Assembly: GCA_022843385.1 (NCBI GenBank)
Contig: JALHNT010000011.1
Coordinates: 44,032 to 108,031, forward strand
Direction of reading: 5' to 3'
DNA: 64,000 bases
From: Anaerolineae bacterium
GTDB taxonomy: Bacteria; Chloroflexota; Anaerolineae; Aggregatilineales; Phototrophicaceae
In this document: piece by piece, positions 42,692-50,290 of the stretch
Position numbering within the stretch: position 1 is the first letter of the stretch
Layout: every line of letters begins with the position of its first letter
Position numbers and translations under genes: made by a program
The notes under the pieces: model-generated
What the model was told of the DNA's origin: nothing
Databases searched by the model: none
Seen by the model: only the letters and a program-made list of their open reading frames with translations

Positions 42692-44365
42692 ATGACCACC
42701 ACTTACGAACGACATCAATCGATTTTGCGCCGGCTGGAGACGCAGGGCAGCGTCCGCGTGACGGACCTGGCGCTGGAACTGGATGCGTCGGAAGGCACAA
42801 TCCGCAATGATCTGATCGCGCTGGAAGAGCAGCATCTGCTGGAGCGCATTCGCGGCGGAGCCATTCCGGTCAACCGCAACGGCGGCCTGCATCCGTTCTT
42901 TGATTCGCGCATCCGCCTCAACGCCGACTCGAAAAAAAAGATCGCCCGCTGGGCTGCTGAACTGGTTTCAGATAGTGACGTTATCCTCTTGGACGCCAGC
43001 AGCACCAGCTATCACATGGCGCTTTACCTGGAAGACCGGCACAACATCACCGTTGTCACCCATCATCTGGAGACCGCGCGGCTGCTCAACGAAGACCCGA
43101 CCAAACGGGTGATCCTGCTGGGTGGGTACCTGCGCCGCGACGGCATGTCGGTCAGTGGGGCCATCGGGCAGGAAGTCCTGAAGACGCTGCATCTGAACAC
43201 CGCCTTTCTCTCCTGTGTCGGCTTTTCGCTGGAGGTGGGGTTGATGGAAGCGGACACCGAAGAAGCCAACCTGAAACAGCAGATCATGCAAAGCGCGTCG
43301 CGCATCGTGGCGCTGGTCGATTCATCCAAGTTCGGCAAGGTTGGCCTGAAGCCCTTCGCTGCCATCGAACAGGTTTCGCATCTGGTCACGGATGATGCCA
43401 TCGATCCGCTGATGGTGGAGCGTTTGTTGCAGTCGCAGGTCGCCATGACCATTTGCGGAGAGTCATCGGTCGAATCGCTGACGCCCGCCGGCAGCGCGAA
43501 GAAGCATTTTCGCATCGGGTTCGCCAATCTGAGCGAAGAACTCCCCTTTTCGATTGATGTGCGGCGCGGTCTGGAACGGGCCGCCAAAGGATTTGATTAT
43601 CTCGATTTCGTCTACGTCGATAATCAACTGGATGGTCGGCAGGCGCTGCGGGTGGTGAACGAACTCATCAGCCGCGATGTCGATCTGGTGATCGAATACC
43701 AGATAGATGAGCAAGCGGGTAACATCATCATGAACCAGCTCAAGCAGCGTCATATTCCGGTGATCGCGGTGGATATTCCGATGATTGGCGCGACCTATTT
43801 TGGTGTGGATAACTTCACCGCCGGTCACATGGCCGGACTGGCGCTGGGGCGCTGGATTCAGGATCACTGGCAGGGTCAGGTGGATCGGGTGATTGTGCTG
43901 GAAGAAAAGCGCGCCGGAACGCTCCCCGCCGCCCGGATTCAGGGGCAGTTGAGTGGACTGAATGAGAGCCTGGGGCATCTGCCTGATTCGATATTCACCT
44001 TCGTCGACAGTGGCAATTCCGCTGGCACCAGTCATGCTCATGTGCTGCCGCTTCTGCGCCAGTTGCCGCCCGATCAGCGTGTCGCGTTCGTCTGCTTCAA
44101 TGATGACGCCGCCGTTGGCGCGTTGCAGGCGGTGCGTGAATTGGGGTTGGAAGGACGCGCCGCGATTGTCGGGCAGGGCGCCGATCGTCAGATACGTGAC
44201 GAAATCCGCAATCCGCAGTCACCAGTGATTGGCTCGACGGCTTTCATGCCCGAACTCTATGGCGAAAAGCTCATCGAACTGGCACTGAAAATCCTCAACG
44301 GCATCCCGGTTCCGCCAGCGGTCTACATGGATCACCGCTTCATCGACAAGCACAACGTCGATTGA
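42692..44365 (+). CDS. DeoR-family regulator fused to a periplasmic-binding-protein-like domain
   Basis: 557 residues, about twice the usual DeoR length. Residues 6-58 are the DeoR winged helix (SVRVTDLALELDASEGTIRNDL). Residues 75-235 are the DeoRC phospho-sugar sensor, with ILLDASSTSYHMA, LLGGYLR and VDSSKFGKVGL. From about 270 to the end is a type 1 sugar-binding fold (FRIGFANLSEELPF, DNQLDGRQALRVVNELI, AVDIPMIGATYFGVDNFTAG) that matches the importer's binding protein segment by segment. No signal peptide or membrane helix, so it is cytoplasmic. GGAG lies 6 bases before the ATG. Likely controls the divergent rhamnose-type operon. Confidence 0.9.
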   Translation: MTTTYERHQSILRRLETQGSVRVTDLALELDASEGTIRNDLIALEEQHLLERIRGGAIPVNRNGGLHPFFDSRIRLNADSKKKIARWAAELVSDSDVILLDASSTSYHMALYLEDRHNITVVTHHLETARLLNEDPTKRVILLGGYLRRDGMSVSGAIGQEVLKTLHLNTAFLSCVGFSLEVGLMEADTEEANLKQQIMQSASRIVALVDSSKFGKVGLKPFAAIEQVSHLVTDDAIDPLMVERLLQSQVAMTICGESSVESLTPAGSAKKHFRIGFANLSEELPFSIDVRRGLERAAKGFDYLDFVYVDNQLDGRQALRVVNELISRDVDLVIEYQIDEQAGNIIMNQLKQRHIPVIAVDIPMIGATYFGVDNFTAGHMAGLALGRWIQDHWQGQVDRVIVLEEKRAGTLPAARIQGQLSGLNESLGHLPDSIFTFVDSGNSAGTSHAHVLPLLRQLPPDQRVAFVCFNDDAAVGALQAVRELGLEGRAAIVGQGADRQIRDEIRNPQSPVIGSTAFMPELYGEKLIELALKILNGIPVPPAVYMDHRFIDKHNVD

Positions 44366-44379
44366 ATGGATGGCTCAAA

Positions 44380-44494
44380 GGCTATTTCAAGACAATAAGA
44401 TCCCATTTTCAACCGCTTTCCCCACACACGCACAGAAAAAGGGAGATGGCGTAGGGGGAAAGGGTTGAATTGGATTGCTAAAATTCTGGATAGC
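44380..44494. repeat. MITE-like palindromic element, copy B
   Basis: 115 bp with imperfect inverted ends (GGCTATTTCAAG / CTGGATAGC). TTCAACCGCTTTCCCC near the left pairs with GGGGGAAAGGGTTGAA near the right. The right end (AATTGGATTGCTAAAATTCTGGA) matches copy A at 20688-20845. Confidence 0.6.
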
Positions 44495-44526
44495 ATATGG
44501 CAGCCATCTTGGACTGCCCATTCTGT

Positions 44527-45660
44527 CTACGAAAAGACGTTCTTGATCGCTTCCAGATAACCCATCCCATAGTCGGTATCGGGTTCCAGATAGCTGCCTT
44601 CGGTCCATTCGTTCCAGGCGTTGATGTTGAAAATCTTCGCTCCGCTGGCACGATAATCGAGGAAGTGCTTGACATCCTGGAGCGCCTGCTGGAAGGCTTC
44701 CGGTGTGTTGCCACCCAAAGTCGGGATGAAGGGATACCCCAGTTCATCAAATACATCCGATTGAGTCGTGCGCGGGCTGGAGTCCCACCCCATGGTCACG
44801 TTGGGATAATACGGCAGGTCGAATTGCTGGTCGGCTTCTGACCAGTAAGCCCGGCTCTTTTCCCGTATCTCCTGATAATCCGTGACCGGAAAATTGGGCA
44901 TCGGGACGTGATGTATCCACACATACGAAGTCACACTATCAAAGCCCAGTGCCTTCAATAGTTCCTGTGGATTCTTGAGCGTTTGTTCGCCCGGCAGCAG
45001 TTGAACACCCCACACTATCGCATTCAGATGAAGATCTGGAAAGCCAGCCGCCTGGGTCTTCCGGCGGAAGCGCTCTAATGCCTGTCGCGTCGGTTCAAGT
45101 CCACCCAGACCGCTGATGAGCAAGAACAACTCATAGATCGAGAAATAGGGGCAGCCATCAATCTTCCAATAGGTTGGCTGAGAGAAGTAGTGTTCGACAA
45201 TGTAATCGGTCAGTGTATCAAAGGTTTCTGCTGTGACCGCGCCGGGATAAAGCAGCGTTGGACTTTTCGCCTGGCTGCGTTTCAACGGGAAGATGTCGAT
45301 CCAGTTATGGATGGCCCACATGAGCGCGAATTGTAGGCGATCCCGATTAGCGGCCTTGAGATACCCTTCTTCGAGACAACGGTTCAGGAAAGGGCCGTCG
45401 TTGTACCAGTACCAATCGAAGAGAAAGCAATCAATGGCATGATCGGCGGCGGCGTCAATCTTTTTGGCGAACACGACCGGGTCGGCCTCATCCTCATAGC
45501 CCCACAGCGGCACTCGTGGCTGGCGATGGCCGGCAAAACGCGGCACCGCCCGCTTCATCAATTCCCATTCAGTCCAGCCTTTACCGTAGAGCCGTTCGTT
45601 ACGCGGATCAACATGATAATTGGGGAAATAATACACCCCAATCTGATACTCTTTTGCCAT
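44527..45660 (-). CDS. WbsX-like / GH99-like glycan-active protein
   Basis: 377 residues. The family signature is FNINAWNEWTEGSYLEPD near the C terminus, with an N-terminal YYFPNYHVDPRNE and GKGWTEWELMKRAVPRF, and FDWYWYNDGPFL in the middle. It is a TIM-barrel-like fold related to GH99 endo-mannanases; family members act on or make polysaccharide. No signal peptide. Last gene of a minus-strand sugar importer operon, 13 bases past the permease stop, so it may process the imported glycan. Confidence 0.85.
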   Translation of the reverse strand: MAKEYQIGVYYFPNYHVDPRNERLYGKGWTEWELMKRAVPRFAGHRQPRVPLWGYEDEADPVVFAKKIDAAADHAIDCFLFDWYWYNDGPFLNRCLEEGYLKAANRDRLQFALMWAIHNWIDIFPLKRSQAKSPTLLYPGAVTAETFDTLTDYIVEHYFSQPTYWKIDGCPYFSIYELFLLISGLGGLEPTRQALERFRRKTQAAGFPDLHLNAIVWGVQLLPGEQTLKNPQELLKALGFDSVTSYVWIHHVPMPNFPVTDYQEIREKSRAYWSEADQQFDLPYYPNVTMGWDSSPRTTQSDVFDELGYPFIPTLGGNTPEAFQQALQDVKHFLDYRASGAKIFNINAWNEWTEGSYLEPDTDYGMGYLEAIKNVFS

Positions 45661-45673
45661 GAAGTTTTCACCT

Positions 45674-46471
45674 TTATTTCAAGGCACCGGAAACGATGCC
45701 ATCTTCAAAGTAGCGTTGCAGGAACATGTAGGTAATCATGATCGGCAGGCTGATCAGCACCAGCGAGGCGAAGATCGGCCCTAAATCCGGCACGTTGGTC
45801 ATCTCGCGCCGGATGAAGAAATTGGGCAGATGTGTCAGGGGCAGCATGGCGTCGTCGCGCATGTAGACCAGCGCGGTGAAATAATCATTCCAGGTCGAAA
45901 GGAATGTCCAGATCACTACCACAATCGAAATCGCTTTGCTCAACGGCAGGACGACCAGCAGCAGCGCCGAAAACGAGTTGCAGCCATCGATCTGAGCGGC
46001 ATCCAGAATTTCGTTCGGCAGCCCATCCATCGCGTTACGCATGAGCAGCACGGCGAACGGCAGCATCCCGGCGGTCAGCGGCAGGATCAGGGCGAGGTAA
46101 TTGTCGAACAGGTTGAGCGACCGGAACAGCAAGAAGATCGGGACGACAATGGCACCGCCCGGCAGCATCAGCCCGATGATGACTCCATTGAACAACAGCG
46201 ATTTGCCACGAAACTTGAGCTTGGAAAAGGCATAGGCAGCCAGCACCGTCACCGTGTACACCAGCACAATCGAGCAGATGGTCACGAAGATGCTGTTCAG
46301 GAAGAAGCGCGGCACATAGGGCAGTTCCAGCACCATCTGGTAATTGACCAATCCCCGACCCTGTAACGAAACCCGGAACATCACTACCAGCGGTGCAGCG
46401 AAGATAATCGCCAGCACCGTCAGCAGGATCTGACAGATCACCGTGACACTTCTGGGGGTCGAATTAAACAT
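45674..46471 (-). CDS. Sugar ABC transporter permease (MalG-like)
   Basis: 265 residues, six transmembrane helices. The EAA loop is DAAQIDGCNSFSALLLVVLP. GVIIGLMLPGGAIVVPIFLLF is the typical helix 3. It begins one base after the MalF-like permease stop. Confidence 0.92.
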   Translation of the reverse strand: MFNSTPRSVTVICQILLTVLAIIFAAPLVVMFRVSLQGRGLVNYQMVLELPYVPRFFLNSIFVTICSIVLVYTVTVLAAYAFSKLKFRGKSLLFNGVIIGLMLPGGAIVVPIFLLFRSLNLFDNYLALILPLTAGMLPFAVLLMRNAMDGLPNEILDAAQIDGCNSFSALLLVVLPLSKAISIVVVIWTFLSTWNDYFTALVYMRDDAMLPLTHLPNFFIRREMTNVPDLGPIFASLVLISLPIMITYMFLQRYFEDGIVSGALK

Positions 46472-46472
46472 G

Positions 46473-47417
46473 TCAGCCTCCCCGGCTGCGCCCGTATGCG
46501 CGCAGTTGGATGAACGTCAGCACCAGCGCAATACCCAGCACCATCATCGCCAGCGCCGAGGCATAACCGGCATTGAACTCGATGATGCCTTTTTTGAAGA
46601 TATAGGTGGACATGAATTCGGTGGCGCGGGCCGGGCCCCCCTGCGTGGTCAGATACACCAGATCAAATGTCCTGAGGACGCCGATCACGCCCAGGATAAT
46701 CAGCGAAAAATGGGTGTTACGGAGCAAGGGCAGGACGATGTAGAAGATGACCTGGAAGAAATTCGCCCCGTCAATCCGGGCGGCCTCATACAATTCATCC
46801 TCAATCTGGGTCAATCCAGCGAAGTACATCATGAAACTGAAGCCGGTCCACTGCCAGATGTTCGCCACCATCAACGCATTCAGGGCCAATCCCGGCTCGG
46901 CTAACCAGGCGCGCGTCGATCCTTCGAGACCGAACGCGATCAGCAGCGCATTCAGTTCGCCAGTGCTGCCATCATAAATGCGGCGGAACACATACGAAAT
47001 GACGGTCGCGGAAATAACCACCGGTAGAAAAAAGATTACTTTATACAGCATTTTCAGGCGCGCCCGCGATTTGAGCAGGATCGCCATCGTCAGCCCCAAC
47101 CCCATCTGAAACAAGATGGTCACGGCACCGAATAATGCCTGATTGCTCAGGGCTTTGTTGACAATCGGATCACGCACGGCTTTCTGATAATTGTCCAACC
47201 CAATCGGGGTGCGCTGGGCACCGATGCCGTTCCACTGCAAGGTGCTGATGTTGGCTGTATAGCCAATTGGGTAGTAGAAAAATGTCACAACAAACATAAA
47301 AACCGGTACCAGATAAAGATAACTGGTCCAGTTCAGTCTGCGACGGTGCGTTTGTCGGATGTAACCGATATTCTGGGCAGGAGATTCCCCGGCGGAACGG
47401 GTTGATAAGGATGTCAT
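46473..47417 (-). CDS. Sugar ABC transporter permease (MalF-like)
   Basis: 314 residues, six transmembrane helices. The EAA loop is EAARIDGANFFQVIFYIVLP. The N-terminal cytoplasmic tail is longer than usual (about 35 residues, Arg-rich). Pairs with the MalG-like permease. No ATPase gene is present in this operon, so a shared MsmK-type ATPase is expected. Confidence 0.92.
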   Translation of the reverse strand: MTSLSTRSAGESPAQNIGYIRQTHRRRLNWTSYLYLVPVFMFVVTFFYYPIGYTANISTLQWNGIGAQRTPIGLDNYQKAVRDPIVNKALSNQALFGAVTILFQMGLGLTMAILLKSRARLKMLYKVIFFLPVVISATVISYVFRRIYDGSTGELNALLIAFGLEGSTRAWLAEPGLALNALMVANIWQWTGFSFMMYFAGLTQIEDELYEAARIDGANFFQVIFYIVLPLLRNTHFSLIILGVIGVLRTFDLVYLTTQGGPARATEFMSTYIFKKGIIEFNAGYASALAMMVLGIALVLTFIQLRAYGRSRGG

Positions 47418-47489
47418 GCCATCTTGCTCACTTGTCTGCCATAGCCTCAGCCATCTTGCACGAGTTTAACCGGAAATCGGCTGATGGGT

Positions 47490-47516
47490 GAAGGGACGTG
47501 TTTGCCACGCCCCTTC
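47490..47516. repeat. Palindromic repeat after the binding-protein gene
   Basis: Read on the minus strand, GAAGGGGCGTG and CACGTCCCTTC pair (one G-U) around a 5-base loop. It lies 20 bases past the binding-protein stop and before the permease start. The GGGACGTG core matches the repeats at 29949-30014. Confidence 0.65.
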
Positions 47517-47535
47517 CGCCCTTCAATTAATTCAG

Positions 47536-48861
47536 TTAACGCGCAATCGTCTGAGAGACTTCCTCAATAGCGGCCATGGCTTCTTCAGGAGTCTGCAGCC
47601 CGGCTGCTACATTCTGCATGGCGTCCGCCAGTGCGGTCTTGATCTCAGGATACAGGAATTCGCGCTTACCAGACGCGCCTTCGAGCTGAACCAACTGATC
47701 GGTCAATACCTGCTTGGCGAAGTCGCCGGTGGCGTCGCTGTCATCAAATGGAATGCCCTTGATCGCCGGCACATTCAGCCGCGCCGCCTGGATTGTCTGG
47801 CTTTCCTGCCCCATCATCCACCTCATGACCGTCCAGGCCGCATCCTGGACAGCGCTGCTCTGGTTAAGCGCGACCACCACATCCGGGCCGCCAAAGGGAC
47901 GCCCGACTTCGCCATCACCATTGATGTCCGGGAAGGGAATGGTGCCGTACTCATAGTTTTCGGTGAAGCCGTAGCTGGTCTGATAATCCGAGACGCCGGT
48001 GTTGGTCAGCGCAGCATAATTGTTCCAGACGCCCATCAGCATCATACCGGCTTTACCGGTCGTGAAGGCCTGATGCGTATCGGGGTATTGGGTCGCGGCC
48101 AGCGCACCGGTCTGCATGATGCCGTTGCTGAACATCTGACCCCAGTAATCCATCGCCATCACCAGGTCTGGATCAGTCCAGGGGACGGTGCCAGCTTCGG
48201 CTTCATAGATTTTGCCAGGAGCGATTTCATTTGCCAGCGAGATGAACATGTCATAATTCACCCAGGAATCCGCTGCGCCATGGAAGAAGCCGGGAATGCC
48301 TTTTTCGGTCAGTGCGTTGGATACCGCCACCCATTCGTCCCAATTGGTCGGCGGCGTCAAGCCTTCCTGGTCGAAGATAGTCTTGTTGTACCACAGGAAG
48401 CCAGCGGCCGAGTTCATCATCGGCAGACCGAAGGTACCTTCAGCGCTGCGCGTCTGGTCGAGGCCGAGCGGATAGAACTGGTCAGCCCAGTCCGCGCCCC
48501 AGGCTGCTTCTGCCCGCGGGGTCAGATCGACAAAGAATTCTTTGTAGGTGTTCAACAACGCACCGGCCTGCACCGCCACAATATCCGGACCGGTGCTAGA
48601 GGCCATGTTCAACTGCAACTGGCTGAGATAGTCCGGATAGCTGAATACTTCCACCTGCAAATCAATTTCGGGGTGGGCGGCGTTGAAGGCCACTTGTTGA
48701 ACATCCGGTTCACCACCATCCAGGGTATTGCCAAAACCCGCCGGATTCCACGCCCAGTAGGTGACAACCGTTTTATCCTGAGCGGCAGCCATGCCGAAGG
48801 TTCCCAGTGCCACGATGACCAGGATGAGCGGAAGCGATTTCGTCAAAAATCGGGATAACAT
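47536..48861 (-). CDS. Sugar ABC transporter substrate-binding protein (family 1)
   Basis: About 441 residues. Signal peptide FLTKSLPLILVIVALGTFGMAAAQ region. Mature features are VTYWAWNPAGFGNTLDGGEP, SSTGPDIVAVQAGALL, GKAGMMLMGVWNNYAAL and a C-terminal QTPEEAMAAIEEV helix. AAGGAGAAAG precedes ATG 48861. First gene of the operon with two permeases and the WbsX-like protein; the ligand is probably an oligosaccharide. Confidence 0.92.
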   Translation of the reverse strand: MLSRFLTKSLPLILVIVALGTFGMAAAQDKTVVTYWAWNPAGFGNTLDGGEPDVQQVAFNAAHPEIDLQVEVFSYPDYLSQLQLNMASSTGPDIVAVQAGALLNTYKEFFVDLTPRAEAAWGADWADQFYPLGLDQTRSAEGTFGLPMMNSAAGFLWYNKTIFDQEGLTPPTNWDEWVAVSNALTEKGIPGFFHGAADSWVNYDMFISLANEIAPGKIYEAEAGTVPWTDPDLVMAMDYWGQMFSNGIMQTGALAATQYPDTHQAFTTGKAGMMLMGVWNNYAALTNTGVSDYQTSYGFTENYEYGTIPFPDINGDGEVGRPFGGPDVVVALNQSSAVQDAAWTVMRWMMGQESQTIQAARLNVPAIKGIPFDDSDATGDFAKQVLTDQLVQLEGASGKREFLYPEIKTALADAMQNVAAGLQTPEEAMAAIEEVSQTIAR

Positions 48862-48952
48862 CAAACTTTCTCCTTACTAAACACTATTGATGAAAGGGTT
48901 AGTCAGCGCTGAATCGATGGATAGGGCTTACTCCTTTCCCCAGGATGATTGG

Positions 48953-48982
48953 TTGCTGAGGATGGCGCATTTCGGCTATAGT
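48953..48982 (+). promoter_or_regulatory. Promoter upstream of the receiver protein gene
   Basis: TTGCTG (48953-48958), an 18-base spacer and TATAGT (48977-48982). It gives a start near 48989, about 60 bases before the first candidate start codon. Confidence 0.55.
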
Positions 48983-49048
48983 GTGAGCTCAAGATGCCAG
49001 AAACGAATCGGTCTATCCTGATCGTATCGGGTTTTCAGTGTCAATGGA

Positions 49049-50290
49049 GTGCCACACCCGTGCCAAATGACTCCTGGGCTGCCGGTTATGTCTGAAGTTG
49101 AATCCATACCCGGCGCTGAAGTACAATTTCAGGCCTGCCTCACTCATCTATACGACTACGCCTTCTTGTTCAACCATCCCCTGCTGGCGCAATTGATTCC
49201 CCATGAATCCGGGGCCGAGCGTGTCCCCCTGTTTCGTGAGCGGGTTATCCAGACAATAGAACAGATGCGCCCGGCTTCCAACCTGCCATTTCACTCCAAA
49301 GCCGCCCGCGCCTACAATGTGCTGACTCTGCGTTACATTGACCAGCAGGAGACTGAGGCGATCATGCAGCAGTTGGCCCTCAGCCGGCGGCAGTACTTCC
49401 GCGAACATGCACATGCGTTGAGCATTCTCTATCAGATGGTATTCGAGTCAGCCGGTATCGCGCCAGCCGAAACAGGTACGAACAACCAGCGGAACATCAC
49501 CCTTGAAACCGAAATCGCCAGCCTGCATCACTATGTTGAACAGGAACAAGTTGACTTGACCGACCTCTTAATGGGGGTACTGGAGGCGACGCATCGGCTG
49601 GCCGAGCAGCATCAGATGAGGGTGATTCCGCCCGATGGTGGTGCGCCGCTCATCCTGGCGATGGATCGCACGCTGCTGAGACAGATACTCCTGTCATTCC
49701 TCTCGACGCTGATCACTCAGGCGGAACCTGGCACCGTCGCACATTGTAGCTATGAAGCCAGTGATGGTTCTCTGGTAATTCGTTTTGTTTGTGACAGCAA
49801 CCCGGTCAGCATCAGCGCGGTTCAGGCAGCTATGGATGGGGCGCTGCGCGGCATGCTGCAGACATTGGGAGCGGAAATCTCCGCTGAAGACGGGCCGCTC
49901 GGAAAGACCGAGTTTCGCATTACACTGCCTTATAAGCTCCTCACCGTGCTCATCATTGATGATAACCGCGATGTAATCGAACTCTTTCGGCGCTATTTTG
50001 TCAACCAACCCTATCGCGTAGTTGCGGCACATGACGGCGCTCAGGCTGTCGAAATGATCCGCCAGCAGGTGCCGGATGTGATTATTCTGGACATCATGCT
50101 GCCGCGCCAGGATGGTTATGAGATTTTGCAGAAGCTGAAAAATCACCCCAGCACGGCTCATATTCCTATCCTGGTCTGCTCCATTCTGGAAACATCCAGT
50201 CTTGCTTTGTCGCTGGGTGCAGATGGCTATCTGAAGAAACCACCAGAACGGGCAGCGCTGCTGGCTATCCTGGATCAGATGCTGGCGTGA
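49049..50290 (+). CDS. Response regulator with an N-terminal helix-turn-helix-like and degenerate ATPase-like region
   Basis: Up to 413 residues. Residues 30-135 are helical, with LALSRRQYFREHAHALSILY, which resembles a sigma/HTH-type helix pair. Residues 150-300 look like a reduced histidine-kinase ATPase fold (DLTDLLMGVLEATHRL, LRQILLSFLSTLI, LGAEISAEDGPLGKTEFRITLP), but the G boxes are missing. Residues 302-413 are a complete receiver: LIIDDNRD, VIILDIMLPRQDG, YLKKPPERA. Start is uncertain between GTG 49049, ATG 49067 and ATG 49088. The stop overlaps the convergent hybrid kinase gene by 26 bases. Confidence 0.75.
   Translation: MPHPCQMTPGLPVMSEVESIPGAEVQFQACLTHLYDYAFLFNHPLLAQLIPHESGAERVPLFRERVIQTIEQMRPASNLPFHSKAARAYNVLTLRYIDQQETEAIMQQLALSRRQYFREHAHALSILYQMVFESAGIAPAETGTNNQRNITLETEIASLHHYVEQEQVDLTDLLMGVLEATHRLAEQHQMRVIPPDGGAPLILAMDRTLLRQILLSFLSTLITQAEPGTVAHCSYEASDGSLVIRFVCDSNPVSISAVQAAMDGALRGMLQTLGAEISAEDGPLGKTEFRITLPYKLLTVLIIDDNRDVIELFRRYFVNQPYRVVAAHDGAQAVEMIRQQVPDVIILDIMLPRQDGYEILQKLKNHPSTAHIPILVCSILETSSLALSLGADGYLKKPPERAALLAILDQMLA

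Noticed and set aside
40299..44365. Reading the DeoR-PBP protein as two genes
   Set aside because: The frame is continuous from 42692 to 44365 and no ribosome-binding site or start is favoured near 43490.
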